Below are positions 44,311 to 55,233 of a stretch of DNA of 64,000 bases, in pieces (position 1 is the stretch's first letter; each line of letters starts with the position of its first letter). Position numbers and translations under genes: made by a program. The DNA is from Rheum nobile (taxonomy: Eukaryota; Streptophyta; Magnoliopsida; Caryophyllales; Polygonaceae), in contig WOAB01000052.1 of NCBI GenBank assembly GCA_027886185.1, positions 2,604,001 through 2,668,000 of the forward strand, written 5' to 3'. The notes under the pieces are model-generated. The model made no database searches and was not told the DNA's origin. It saw nothing but the letters and a program-made list of their open reading frames with translations.

Positions 44311-46678
44311 TGTAACACTCCCAAATATATAACCTTGAAGGCATTACCGCCAGTGACCTCAGACGTTCTGTCCGATGCCACCCAAGGCTTTACCAGTTTA
44401 AATAAATCATAAAACAACAGTTATGATACAAATATCATAACTTTCATTTAAACCATAGTTTTGGAATTACAACATAATTCCAAATACATCAGAAATACAT
44501 CGGAAGTAAAAAAACAGAGTAGTCTTAATACAAGACCTATTTAACACAGCAGAAGTCTTTTAAATAGTTAACAAAGGGTCTTGATCTCAATGATCACCCG
44601 ACAAGGATCCTCAACCTGGATAAAACTCTTCAAAACATCATCTGCCTTCATAGTCGCTTCTAGCCTTTAGGGAACGACAACTTATCTGATGTGCCGAATC
44701 GAACGGATGACACCAGCCAACCATGCAGAGAACAATTTCGGTTGGTTAGTCTAATGAAAGACTATGCAAGGGTACAAAGTAGAGTGGTTCGAAGTAGACG
44801 TATTAGGTTAGACTCATCGCTCCTCGAATCAAAACCGATAACGATAGTCAACCACCATACTCTACTGGAATATATGAAAAGGCATGAACAAGAGAAGATT
44901 CTGAAGACCAAGTCTTACCGCAATCAACCCACAGAAGATTCCACCGAAATGAATCTTATCGGAAATATGACAAATGTTGGGAAACTTAATAATCACACAA
45001 GCGTTCAAAAATGACTTGATGTTTCGGTTCACGACCAACCTCATCGCTCACGGTGAATCCAGATTGAAAAGAGAACGTTACTCTGATCAAAGTCAAGACG
45101 AGCTTTCCTAACTGCACTATTATCTAGCTGCACTACTCGCCAAAGGGTATATTTAATTATGTGCGTCAAGAGCACTTATCTGATTTAATTCCAAAACCCA
45201 CATCACGTTATAAGCTTTTAAATATATGTCCCGCCAAGCAAGACATATATCGAAGGAATGGACCTCGCAGAGTCGAAGCCTCTGGACCTATATCGAAGGA
45301 ATGGACCTCACAGAGTCCAAGCCTCTACATCCGTAGGGTCTTGATCGCCCTTTTCCCTAAGTTATAAAGAAACGAATGGACCTCACAGAGTCCAGGCGTT
45401 CCTACGAATACTCGTGCTAACTAACAGTTCAACACAGTAATAATCCATATTAAAGCCTTCCAGACAATTATCATAACCATATATCTATAATAGCGTTGAT
45501 CTAGCATATATATAACCTATTATAATATCATATTTTTTTCATCATATAATTTATCAAAACTGTTCCCAACATAAACAGTAAATCATTCCAAATTAATTAA
45601 CAACTAACAATTGATAATTAATGGAAGTATGGAATGATGAGCAAGAGCGAACCGCTACTTGCCTTAGATCAGTCGAGAGCTTTAACAAGCTTAGAGATAA
45701 CGGTTTCCTGAGTCTGAAACTGGGACAGATCCTGGATATTAAATCCCTCTGGAACGACCCATAACGAGACCCTAAGTTAGATTCAATATCTACATATATG
45801 AATTTAAAAGAATACAAAAGGAATCGAAGGAACCAAGCCTCGCTCGAAGCCAAACACCCAAGAACACACACACGAACCCAGCCTACCGCGGGGTGCGGTC
45901 GGCTCTCACCGCGGGGTGCGGTGGGGTGCGGTGGTGCCTTGCCGCGGGTGCGGCGAGATGACAGAGGCGAGAGCCTTCGACAGATTTTCGGGGAGAAACT
46001 CACCCAAATCGATTCGTTCGACTTCGATTCGTTGTGGTTTTGATCTCCCACCACCTTAGATCTTTGCTTAACACATAGGAGCACCTTTGTGAACACTCAA
46101 AGGGATCCGATCTCTCTCATAACAAAGCTTGAATTTAGAACAACAATGGAGTTTTCTTGGGAGGAAGAAGATGTTGCAGCTGATGTTGTGGCCTCTCCTT
46201 CAGCCTCCTCCCTCCTTTTATAGCCCCATCAAGTTGCTCACAAGCTGGACACATCAACCATGAGGTGTCCCAACCTATAGAAGTAGGCTAGGTGACTCAA
46301 CAAAGCTACTTTCTGCCACACCCAAGTTGCACTGCAAAGCTGTCGAGGAGACAACTGCCCACCACGGGGTGCGGTCCCCCTGCCGCGGGGTGCGGTCAAG
46401 ACCAAAAATGGGCCGTTTTGCCTTATTTCGTCCGTTTCACTTATGGGTAAATATTTTAACCCTGGGTTAAATATATTCGTACCCTTTTAACATATTTGCT
46501 CCTGAGTGACTATTTAAAGTCTCGAAAATACGTCGGATGAATTTTATTTCACTTAGAAATTTATTACAGAGGTTATACATTTCTCAGAATGTCTGGACCT
46601 CTCAAAAATAAATTCGACGACATTACAAGGGTTTGGGAATTTACCAAATTGTCCCTTACAAAATTGAGGGATATTACA
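44311..46678 (-). mobile_element. Solo LTR Z (2,368 bp), Tekay/Del-like ends
   Basis: TSD CATGG (44306-44310 and 46679-46683). Ends on + are TGTAACACTCCC...GGGATATTACA, the TGTAACAC/GTNTTACA style of Tekay/Del LTRs (inference). On minus a TATA box, TATAAAAGGAGGGAGG, lies near 46207-46222. It contains CCGCGGGGTGCGG at 45886-45898, 45909-45921 and 46383-46395, and CCGCGGGTGCGG at 45942-45953. It also has a triplicated CGAAGGAATGGACCTC phrase near 45248-45390. No internal coding region is present, so a solo LTR is the simplest reading; a non-autonomous element with short LTRs is the alternative. Confidence 0.82.
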
Positions 46679-46683
46679 CATGG

Positions 46684-47659
46684 CCACATGCACGTCCACA
46701 TCCTTACCCTTCTCCTTATCACGCACCACAAGATCTTTAGCAACCTAGTCAATTCAGTCCATACTCCTAGCAGCTTGATCATTATTTTCATCCATTATAT
46801 CTAGAAGACTAAAGAGATACTTACGTGATGTCGAAACAGAGGGAGTAGAGGCAATGCTGTGTGTGTCATTTCTCTGTGTTTCACCCTTCAAAGCCTACAA
46901 TACTTCATGTTCTTTTGCTTTTTTAGCAGTAGATCGATCCAGGACCTTTATCGGAAACGCACGAAGCCAATCGCCGTATTCGTTTTGAAACCCCCTTGCT
47001 TCGTCTCATCGCAGTCAAGATCCACATGCCCCAGGATTCCACAGGTGTAGCAGAAGTTTGGAAGTCTTTCATATTTTAATTCAATCCAAGGCTTCCTGCC
47101 TCCAACCATAATCATCACTCCACGTCGAATCAATTTTTTAAAGTCCACTGAAACCTTAACCCTCGTGAAGCGACCACACAGCAAGAGGTCTGATTCATCA
47201 ACTTCTATGACACTCCCTAATTTCGCACCATTTGTTCTCGCCATAGTTGTGTTTAACATCGGTATTGGGAGATCGTATAAGCGGATCCATAAATTTGCCC
47301 TATCAAACACCATCTTTGACGGCTGTTCATTTCATGGTTCACGGAGAACCAACAATGTCTTATCAAAAGCCCATGAACCACCTCTCACAACCCTCCTTGT
47401 CACCAGCATCTGCAAACTACAAAATGAAAAGGTTATGACACAGTTCTCGGAAGATGAAGCCATTCCGTGCTCTCCAAGCCCCATTCATTGTTGCTTTTAC
47501 GGCAAAAGTATTGAACGGTCTCGACGTCAACATGGATCCCACCAAAATCAACGAACCAGATTGCAGAGTAGTGTTCAGAACATCGATTCCATCTAGAACC
47601 ACCGAACTTTCTTCTTCTATCAGATGTAAGTCATGACCACCTCCCGAACCCGAAGCCAT
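46684..47659 (-). pseudogene. LINE ORF1 (Gag-like, DUF4283 and CCHC knuckle), 5' part
   Basis: Starts MASGSGGGHD at 47659. The DUF4283-like region (VGSMLTSRPFNTFAVKATM, GFIFRELCHNLF) changes frame near 47420. The next open part, 47313-46948, has LWIRLYDLPIPMLN and the zinc knuckle CYTCGILGHVDLDC preceded by YERLPNF. It ends at a stop near 46948, and the rest is cut by Z. The protein would bind LINE RNA. Confidence 0.87.
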
Positions 47660-47815
47660 TGAATACATCCAGAATCGATCAATGTAGACGCAGAAAACCG
47701 TAACAAAGACGGTGAATCTCGCACTCTGGCGAGGACAATCCTAGCTCCCACGGCGATTACTGGAGAGAGAGAAAATAGAGCTTTTCTATGCCCTAGGGTT
47801 TTTTCCTTTGCTTTC
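47660..47815 (-). promoter_or_regulatory. LINE 5' UTR / internal promoter region
   Basis: From 47815 leftwards the minus strand begins GAAAGCAAAGGAAAAAACCC, then TAGGGCATAG, ending at the ORF1 start. The TSD copy at 47816-47825 marks the 5' end, so the copy is not 5' truncated. LINE promoters are internal, but no motif is proven here. Confidence 0.6.
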
Positions 47816-47825
47816 GCGTATGTAA

Positions 47826-48180
47826 CTTGAAAGAATTTAATTTATGCATGTAAATCAAATAAAATATATATCTAAAATTAAATGGAAAATGTTTTCTATG
47901 GTATGTCAAGAGCTACAACTTCTGCATGGGGTAAAAGGATGTTTTTTTTTTTGTTAGAATCAAAATTATAGAATTAAATCGCATTAATCTTTTCATATCA
48001 TGGGGTTATGGACTATCATAGGCCTAGCTATAGATAAAGTCGAGATATCGATATCGTTGCATTGTCATAGAAAAGGGATGTATATTAACGAAAAATGATA
48101 ACGCAATGAATTGAAGTGTGGAAGCAAACCATTGGAAATTTCAACCACTTGAATATAAATGACCGAATCAAAACTTTTAC
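47826..48180. other. Former downstream flank of the PADRE gene, AT-rich
   Basis: Directly continues 20434 in the pre-insertion state. It is AT-rich with a T12 run near 47941 and no gene. Where host flank ends and the decayed LINE begins is uncertain. Confidence 0.5.
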
Positions 48181-48549
48181 ATCTTCAGTCGACAATCAGC
48201 ACTGCTCCCACAACTGCACCGAGTACAGGTTTGAAGTGGGGACACTTCAAAACTATTTAGGATTTGGGACGCTTTTAGTGTGACAAAACTAGTTGAAGCT
48301 TGAGATGAGGGATCCACTTATATATCCCTCCAAATCAAACATAGACTACTAACATTACCAACTTGCCAAAACAATCCCATCTTTCAAACCAAACGTCCAT
48401 TCAAATAGTTCTCCAAGTGAAACTAGGATTATATCCCAAAGACACATGTAAAAATGAGGAATTAGGAAAATACATGACCCGCAAAAGTTGTACAGTAAAA
48501 GAGTTCGGCTCTTGTGAAATCTTCAAACGTGGATGAGCAGGAAATGCAA
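48181..48549 (-). pseudogene. Second LINE (LINE2), decayed region after RT
   Basis: The minus-strand reading in shifting frames gives typical plant LINE phrases: YFPNSSFLHVSLGYNPSFTW (near 48430-48480), then GLFWQVGN and IWRD, with IPHLKLQL. It continues from 57447 on the far side of element E. The TSD of E is TGCAA (48545-48549). Heavily mutated. Confidence 0.7.
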
Positions 48550-49102
48550 TGTTGGGCCAGTAGTTTTTAAGAATTAAATGGATCGGTCCAACCATTTGAT
48601 GATTTGAAGACACATGGAAATATGCGGACTTGGGAGGAGGCAAAGAAGACGCAATGAAAACACCGCGAGACGCTTGCGAGACGTTATGAGATGTTGAGGG
48701 AATCGCGGGCGACCAGTAGGCGATCCAACGTCTCTCACAAATCTCGGAAAAGCTTTATTGGATTAGTTGCAAGTTTAGCATAAATACCGTAAGAATCCTA
48801 ATATAAACTACACTATGCCTATTATCGGGAAACAAGAACACAATTTTACTCTTTTCTACTGTTTTGAGCGAGAAGTCTCTCTTCAATTAAGCTCTTCATT
48901 CAAGTCTTTAAGTGTCCGACACCTAAATTCATCGATTCCTAAGTCTTCTTACTCAAAAGAGATAAGCTTGTCTCTATATTCGTTCAATTTCATTCAATTT
49001 GTTACTATTAGATTTGGATTGTCTTGATACTTTGATCTTATCGTTGTCTAGTTACCACATTCTAGGTGATTTAGGTCGATTCAGTCTTTTTTCCCCAAAA
49101 CA
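48550..49102 (+). repeat. Element E 5' LTR (553 bp)
   Basis: TGTTGGGCCAGTAG to TTCCCCAAAACA. Its first roughly 100 bases give a chance minus-strand frame joined to LINE2. The last roughly 200 bp match 57240-57441. Its terminal bases resemble the LTR ends of Y and F, but the body differs, so E is a separate family. Confidence 0.88.
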
Positions 49103-49104
49103 AT

Positions 49105-49123
49105 TTGGCTCCCACCGTGGGGC
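49105..49123 (+). promoter_or_regulatory. Primer binding site of element E
   Basis: TTGGCTCCCACCGTGGGGC lies 2 nt after the LTR, differing by one base from the site of F. Confidence 0.8.
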
Positions 49124-49164
49124 ATCTAGCCAACTACTGATCCAATCATCTTTACCATGTCATC

Positions 49165-49822
49165 ATGGCCGATTCCGGAAATCCCAAGACCATCATCGAC
49201 GATCAAGCCCAAACCGACGCCCTGGTCGGAAGTCATACTGAAGCACACGCCGCCAATCAAACCGAAGACGTCGTCAATCCTCCCATATTGGTCAATCAAA
49301 TCCAGGAGTTGGCGAAGAACATGAATGTCCTCCAGGAAGAACTGGCCCAACAACAGCTGAGGACCGAAACCCTAAGCACCCAATCCGAAGCCGAGATTGC
49401 GCGACTAACTCGTGAAAACGAACTTTTGAAATCGCAGGCATACTTGGCCGCATCGGCCCCATCGGCCCCAGGAGGATCGAGATGCATAGTCAATACCGAA
49501 AGCCTCCAAACACGCCTCGACATGGTACAACAAAGAGAAGGTTGCGATCCCGCACTGTGACGTCCCAACATCCATTGAAGCCTTCCGTCGGGGACTGATC
49601 AGGGGCTGCAGTGAACTCTATCGCGAGTTGACAAAATACCTGTGCCAAAACTTTGAAGACGTGCAGACTAAAACCATGGCCCAGTTTAGGCTAGAAGAAG
49701 ATGAAGAGCCGACAAAGGCAGACAAAAGCCCTAATAGAGTCGACCGAAGATCATCGTCGGATCAGCAACGCAACAAGCGACACCAACCATACCCCAAGGG
49801 ACGGAGCTACAAAGCCAAATAA
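49165..49822 (+). pseudogene. Element E gag, capsid deleted
   Basis: Starts MADSGNPKT at 49165 with a coiled-coil region (ELAKNMNVLQEELAQQQ, EIARLTRENELLKS). At about 49521, RLDM is joined directly to a VQQREG sequence that derives out of frame from the capsid region (YNKEKV in Y and F). That removes some 600 bp. A following frame (49628-49822) keeps CQNFEDVQTKTMAQFRLEED. No functional capsid can be made. Confidence 0.82.
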
Positions 49823-49905
49823 GCAACTCTTATGACAGAAACCAAGACTGGAATACCAACCCGACTCTACCCCCGAAGGAAAACTCCTACAACTTTAACA
49901 TTTCT

Positions 49906-50854
49906 GTGTCGGAGCTCGTGAAGAGTTTCGACAGGTATGGAAACGACGTAAGATGGCCCCGAAAGAGCGAGAAGTCGGACTCCAAGAAAGACATGAGCCG
50001 ATGGTGCGAATTCCACGGAGATCATGGTCACACGACAGATGAATGCATCGCACTACGCAAGGAGGTCACAAGGCTCCTCACGCAAGGACTCTTGCGTGAC
50101 GTCATCTCCGACAAAGCAAAAGCGACTCTAGATCAAAGAGACCAGGTAACAACCGATCGACCCTCATCTCCAATATATACTAAAGTTATTAACACCAACT
50201 CAGGAGGGTCAAACCTGTGTGAAAACACATACTCGGCCGCAAAAAGATACGCCAAAGAGAGCAAAGGTGACAGACCAACCCGAACGGAGGCACGACGACC
50301 ACAGATAGCAGATGCGCCTATCATCACCTTTGACGATTCTGAAGCTGAAGAACTAGGCAACCACCATGATGGTCTGGTAAACTCTTTGTCAATTGGTAAC
50401 TGTATAATACATCGAGTATTGATCGACACAGTTAGCTCCACCAACTTGTTGACACTAGACGCCCTGAAGGGTATGGGTCTAAGAGAGGACAACTTAACCC
50501 GAAAATCGACTCCACTAGTCGGTTTCAGTGGAGAAGTCAAACATACCCTCAGCGAAATAGTATTAACAACGTATGCTGGCGGCATCAACCAACAGGTAAA
50601 GTTATTGATACTCGACTGCCCGTCGCCTTATAATGCAATCCTTTGAAAGACCCTGGATACATGCCATGAAAGCTGTACCTTCCACTTATCATCAGACTAT
50701 CAAGTTTCCAACAAAGTGGAGGGTATAGGAAATAAAAGGCGACCAACGAGCTGCCAAGGAATGCTATGTTACATCAATGAAAGAGGCGGTCGAACGACAG
50801 TCAGCATAGCAGTTACAGGCCAACGAGGGGACCAAACGATACGTCGAACCAGAA
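49906..50854 (+). pseudogene. Element E nucleocapsid and protease
   Basis: Open from MSELVKSFDRYG at 49906 to 50646. The zinc motif CEFHGDHGHTTDEC is intact. The protease active site reads LIDTVSSTNLLT, so the D-T-G triad is D-T-V here (intact in F). GGINQQVKLLILDCPSPYNAIL is followed by a stop. After it, frames shift up to the pol start at 50855. Confidence 0.83.
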
Positions 50855-51312
50855 ATGGAACAATTAGACGAGATCATATTGGACCCTTTAAAGCCAAAAC
50901 AAACGGTAAGGGTCGGGTCAAATTTAAATGACTCAACCAGGGCTAGCCTAGTGGAATTTTTACGATCTAACGCCGATTACTTCGCCTAGTCACATGAGGA
51001 TATGGTAGGAATTTCAACCGACGTTATTACTCACAAGCTAAATGTAGATCCAACTTATCATTCAATCAAACTGAAAAGAAGGAAATTCGCACCAGAGCGG
51101 AACAAGATCGTAGACGACGAAGTCAAAACTTTACTGGAAATAGGTAAAATCAGAGAAGTCAAATACCCAGAATGGCTAGCAAATGTCATCGTAGTACAGA
51201 AGAAAAACGACAAGTGGAGAGTCTGCATCAACTTCACCAATTTGAACAAGGCATGCCCTAAAGAATCCTTCCCCTTGCCACACATCGAAGCAATGGTCGA
51301 TGCGACTGCAGG
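50855..51312 (+). pseudogene. Element E RT N-terminal part
   Basis: MEQLDEI at 50855, LDPLKPKQTVRVGS, a stop at about 50989 (FA*SHEDM), then open 51002-51312: MVGISTDVITHKLNVDPTY, EWLANVIVVQKKNDKWRVCI, LNKACPKESFPLPHIEAMVD. The coding sequence is interrupted by the duplicated hAT end and the hAT-like element, and resumes at 52363. Confidence 0.82.
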
Positions 51313-51594
51313 TTAGGGGTGAGAAAACAGATATATCCGATCCGGTCTAGTCTGGTATGTCAAATATTCGGTAAAAAAATATTCACAAAACTCCTATCCG
51401 TATCCGGTCTGCATCAACTTCACAAATCTGAACAAGGCATGCCCTAAAGACTCCTTCCCCTTGCCACACATCGAAGCAATGGTCGACGCGACCGCATGTT
51501 AGGGGTGAGCAAACGGATATATCCGATCCGGTCTGGTCCGGTATGTCAGATATCCGGTAAAAAAATATTCACAAAACTCCTATCCGTATCCGGT
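51223..51594 (+). repeat. Tandem duplication, 186-bp period (RT code plus hAT left end)
   Basis: Two copies, 51223-51408 and 51409-51594, each run from CTGCATCAACTTCAC through RT code to the first roughly 95 bp of the hAT-like element (ending CCTATCCGTATCCGGT). They differ at a handful of bases. Because the duplicated unit contains the hAT end, the duplication is later than that insertion. Confidence 0.88.
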
Positions 51595-52354
51595 AAATAT
51601 TATTCGGATCGGATATTCGACCCAGATATCCAAATTATCCGGTTACTAAAAAACCTATTAAAAACTAAATCAAAATGTTACTTTTTCTAATCCAATCAAA
51701 ACTAACAATCCGCAAAGTGTAAACTAAATGTCAAACATTAATACCATTTGCAAGTCCTTGTAATTTTTTCAAACAATTAAACTTGCCAACCTTTTCAAAT
51801 GTAGAACCATAAACGTATATATTATATAACAAGAGGAATTGGCAAGTATATATAAAATTATAACTTTAACTTATATAATCAAAATTCAATTCAATGATGA
51901 ACACTCAGTCTTGACAAAAAACATATTTGCTATGTTTAGTGAGGCGGCAATTAGTACATGAATTATTGATTTAGGGTTTTAATTTTATAAGAATAATAAT
52001 CAATGTTGTTTTTTTTATAAAATGAATAAAATAAGGAATGTTGTATTGAAGAATTGAAGTGGGTTTAATTACTGAAAAATGTACAAGCACCATTTTGAGA
52101 TCATCTAAACTAATTAAACATTGTATACTAGTTATAAAAACATATATATTATATATTAATAGTATCGGATTCCCGGATATCCGATAAGCAAAATATCTTG
52201 ATCCGTATCCGGTCCAAGTATCCGTAAAAACCACCCGCATCGAATCGGATTCGGATAAAAATTAAACGGGTGTTTTTGGATACGGACTTTTAGGGTTCGG
52301 ATTGACGGGTTATCGGATCGGGTCGGCCGGATCAGATATTTTTGCTCACCCCTA
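51500..52354. mobile_element. hAT-like non-autonomous element (855 bp)
   Basis: Ends TAGGGGTGAGCAAACGGATA and (inverted) TAGGGGTGAGCAAAAATATC. The 8-bp flanks CCGCATGT (51492-51499) and CCGCAGGT (52355-52362) match at 7 of 8 bases. Subterminal repeats of TATCCGGT/ATCCGAT type lie at both ends. The interior is AT-rich without transposase. A further partial left end lies at 51314-51408 by tandem duplication. Confidence 0.88.
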
Positions 52355-52362
52355 CCGCAGGT

Positions 52363-53153
52363 CACGAAATACTCACATTCATGGACGTGTTTAGTGGGTA
52401 CAACCAAATCCTAATGGACTTGGAAGATCAAGAAAAACAACTTTCATAACCAACCAAGGTATGTATTGCTACAAAGTTATGCCCTTTGGACTAAAAATCG
52501 CAGGGGCGACATATGAACGACAAGTCAATAAGATGTTCAAAGACCAGATTGGGGACACCATGGAAGTATACATAAACGACATGTTGGTTAAGTCGAAAGC
52601 AGACCAAGATCACATTGAACACCTAAAAGAAGAATTCGAAGTATTAAAAAGGTATAACATGAAATTAAATCCTACTAAATGCTCTTCTGGAGTGTCCAAT
52701 AACAAGATCATCATAAACAATCTCAAGAAGCGTCTCATAGGAGCAAAAGGAAGATGGGTGGACGAGCTCCCCCTAATACTTTGGTCCGACAAGACCACCC
52801 CAAAGAACGTGATCGGTCAATCACCCTTCTCGTAAGTCTATGGAAGCGAAGAAGTCATACCCGCTGAACTCCTCGTCCCAATGGCCAGATATGGCTTATA
52901 AGCTCTAGAGCAAAACGACGTCGAGTTGTCTCATAATCTAGACACAACAGATGAAATCAGGGAAAAAGCTAGGATACGAATGGTAAGATATCAACAACAA
53001 GTCACGAGGAGCTACAACAAGAACGTTCGCATCAAAGTCTTCAAAGTAAAAGATTGGGTCCTGAGGAAAGTATTCCAAAACACTAGGGATCCAGCCGACG
53101 GAAAACTCAGACCACAGTGGGAAGGGCCATATCTCGTCAAAGAAATAGTCGGC
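52363..53153 (+). pseudogene. Element E RT-integrase deletion chimera
   Basis: RT continues (MDVFSGYNQILMD equivalent with a frame slip; YCYKVMPFGLKIAGATYE from 52461). The catalytic motif reads YIND instead of YIDD. At about 52697, CSSGVSN is fused in frame to NKIIINNLKKRLIGAKGRW, a post-core integrase segment, deleting RT thumb, both RNases H and the integrase core. Stops occur at 52833 and near 52900. It then runs to WEGPYLVKEIVG, where H1 is inserted. Confidence 0.85.
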
Positions 53154-53816
53154 TGATGCGATCCGACATCGACCCAAGCCGGGCAATAGCGAGCCCCATG
53201 CGTCCGAGACCCTGGCGACCTCCTTGGCTTAGGACTTAGTCTATTTTAGCTTCATAATTCCCATTTTAGCAACTTTCTTGTTTTAGCAGTTTCCCTTTTT
53301 AGCATTGCTATTTTTGGAACTTACTATGTTTAGTAAGTTTCCATCTTTGGCACTTTCTATTTTAGGACTTACTATGTTTATCACTTTATATTTATAGCAG
53401 TTTCTATTTCGGGCATGTGCTCCACTCTTGTTGAGTGGGCTAGCCCATAAGTGTGTTTCTGCCCAAGCCCATTAAGGGTCTTGGCCGAGTTCTTGGCTAT
53501 AAATAGCCCCATTTGTATTCGTTATTTCCCACGTTCAAGTTTATCAATCTAAGTCTTAAAGTCGAGAGTCAATCCTTCTTATTCTTAGATCTGAACGTCA
53601 AACACAAGTCTGCTTCACATCTCCTTCATCTGCTTCGCATCTCTTTCACTGTCTCGCCCCACCCTCGCCCAAAGCGAGCATAAGAGACCTGCGAATCACC
53701 CATTCAGTGGTTCGTATCTATTCAGGTTACCACGAGAAGGGACATCAGGCCGCTCCCTGCCTAGATCGGGCAACAATCGTGTTCCAACCCCCCTCGGATC
53801 ACATCATCGGCCAAGG
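53154..53816 (+). mobile_element. Solo LTR H1 (663 bp)
   Basis: TSD TCGGC (53149-53153 and 53817-53821), splitting the integrase tail. Ends TGATGCGATCC...GGATCACATCA. It contains TTTTAGCA-type short repeats (53230-53420), a likely TATA box (CTATAAATAGCCCC near 53497) and no coding sequence. Parent family not identified. Confidence 0.88.
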
Positions 53817-53904
53817 AGCATATCGACTCGAAACAAAAGATGGTCAACCGCTACCACAAAGCTGGAATACGACCCATCTAAAGTTGTATCATTTCTCGAC
53901 CTAA
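53817..53904 (+). pseudogene. Element E integrase C-terminal end
   Basis: After H1 the frame gives GQGAYRLETKDGQPLPQSWN and THLKLYHFST, stop at 53902-53904. It corresponds to 28411-28497 in Y. Confidence 0.85.
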
Positions 53905-54494
53905 CACTTTGCATTCAGTTCGAATTTATTCGATTATGTTCATTCAACCTTTTACTGACTTAAGCATCGGAGGGTCGTTGGGCTCACACCCAACGGTCAC
54001 CCCTTTATCTTTTTCTTTTTTTAAAATGCTTTGAAAAGAAACACGACGAGAGGCCTTAAGACAAAATCAAATTGACCAACATACAAGAACATTATCATAC
54101 ACAACGCTTACACATTACACGATCGATCGGTACACAGGGAGTAGAGGAACACCTACAAAGGTACATGTCTCATCGAGATACAATTACACTCCTCCCTGGA
54201 ATTACACGACATGTCATACGAACTAACAATTACAATCACAAGTCTACACGACCAAAATCACACGATCCAACCAGGAAGTGACTGACGAGTCCACCTGCAA
54301 AACAGAAAACAACGATGAGGTACGCAAACAACAAAACATTCATATTATAGTATGTGGCTCGCGATGGTATATGGGTCGCCGAAGCCATTATCCATCCCAT
54401 CTCCACGATGGGGCACAACATAAAACATTACGAAGTCTAGGCGTCAATACAGGACGCAAGAAACACCAATGTCACTACATAACCCATATAACAC
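53905..54494 (+). other. Element E region between pol and antisense gene, with conserved stem-loop
   Basis: ACTGACTTAAGCATCGGAGG (from 53954) leads into the stem TCGTTGGG (53975-53982) pairing with CCCAACGG (53989-53996), the counterpart of 28563-28603 in Y. No gene is recognised in the rest. Confidence 0.6.
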
Positions 54495-55233
54495 TTAAGA
54501 TTCATCTGATTTCTCAACGACATTTGCAAGAGTGACCACTTGATCCTTCGACATCAAAGAAGTCATCCCTGTCACATCCTCAGTAGCACCCTTGTTCATC
54601 TCGAGATCAGCCTCACCCTTCTGATCTTCTTCTCCCAAGCCGATGATTTTGAAGAGGTCAGTACTAGGATTCCAGTTGGGATACAAGAGCTCCATGCTCG
54701 CCCACTCGTCCTTCACACTCCAAGTCGAATGGCCTCATGCGGCATACTCCTCCATCATCTCTATGCGAGACTTGAGACATAAGTAGGCACCGACGTCGCT
54801 TGCAATATATGCATCCTTCACCTGGAGCACCTCGACGTCACTCTCGAGCTCTTCGACGCGGGCTTGAGCCTCCATAAACTTCTTCTCATCATGGGCGAGT
54901 TTGCTCTCGACTGACTTCATACGACTGTTGACGGCAGCAAGTTGGGTCTTAGCTTGGGAAGAACGTTTGTCTATCCTGTCGCTTAGTTCTTGCACATTCA
55001 AAAATGCCACCAGGGAATACTGGAGAGCATGTACACAGAAAGCCATGTAATCAACTATTATATAATTTTTTTTTACGTCTACACAAACCTTTCAAGCCGA
55101 CGCCCCCGCTTTGTCAATACAGTCGATCAAAATCATTGGTCTCCTTCCTAGCGGTAGGGTCCAAAGTGTGAAGAAGGTCGCCCAGGGTCCTATCTTTGAG
55201 CTCAAACGTCATCGGTTCAACAGCCGCAATCGC

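Larger units (their letters stand above)
20445..47815 (-). mobile_element. Full-length plant L1-type LINE carrying nested LTR elements
   Basis: Outer borders are set by the 10-bp TSD GCGTATGTAA (20435-20444 and 47816-47825) and a short poly(T) at 20445-20451, the complement of the 3' poly(A). From right to left on the minus strand: 5' UTR starting GAAAGCAAAGG, ORF1 (Gag-like, CCHC knuckle), ORF2 (endonuclease, RT, zf-RVT, RNase H), 3' end. Two later insertions split it: solo LTR Z in ORF1 and element Y in ORF2. Without them the LINE would be about 5.6 kb. The RT motif FADD is intact, but several frameshifts show it is dead. Its presence from 5' UTR to poly(A) shows a full-length insertion. 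Confidence 0.92.
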
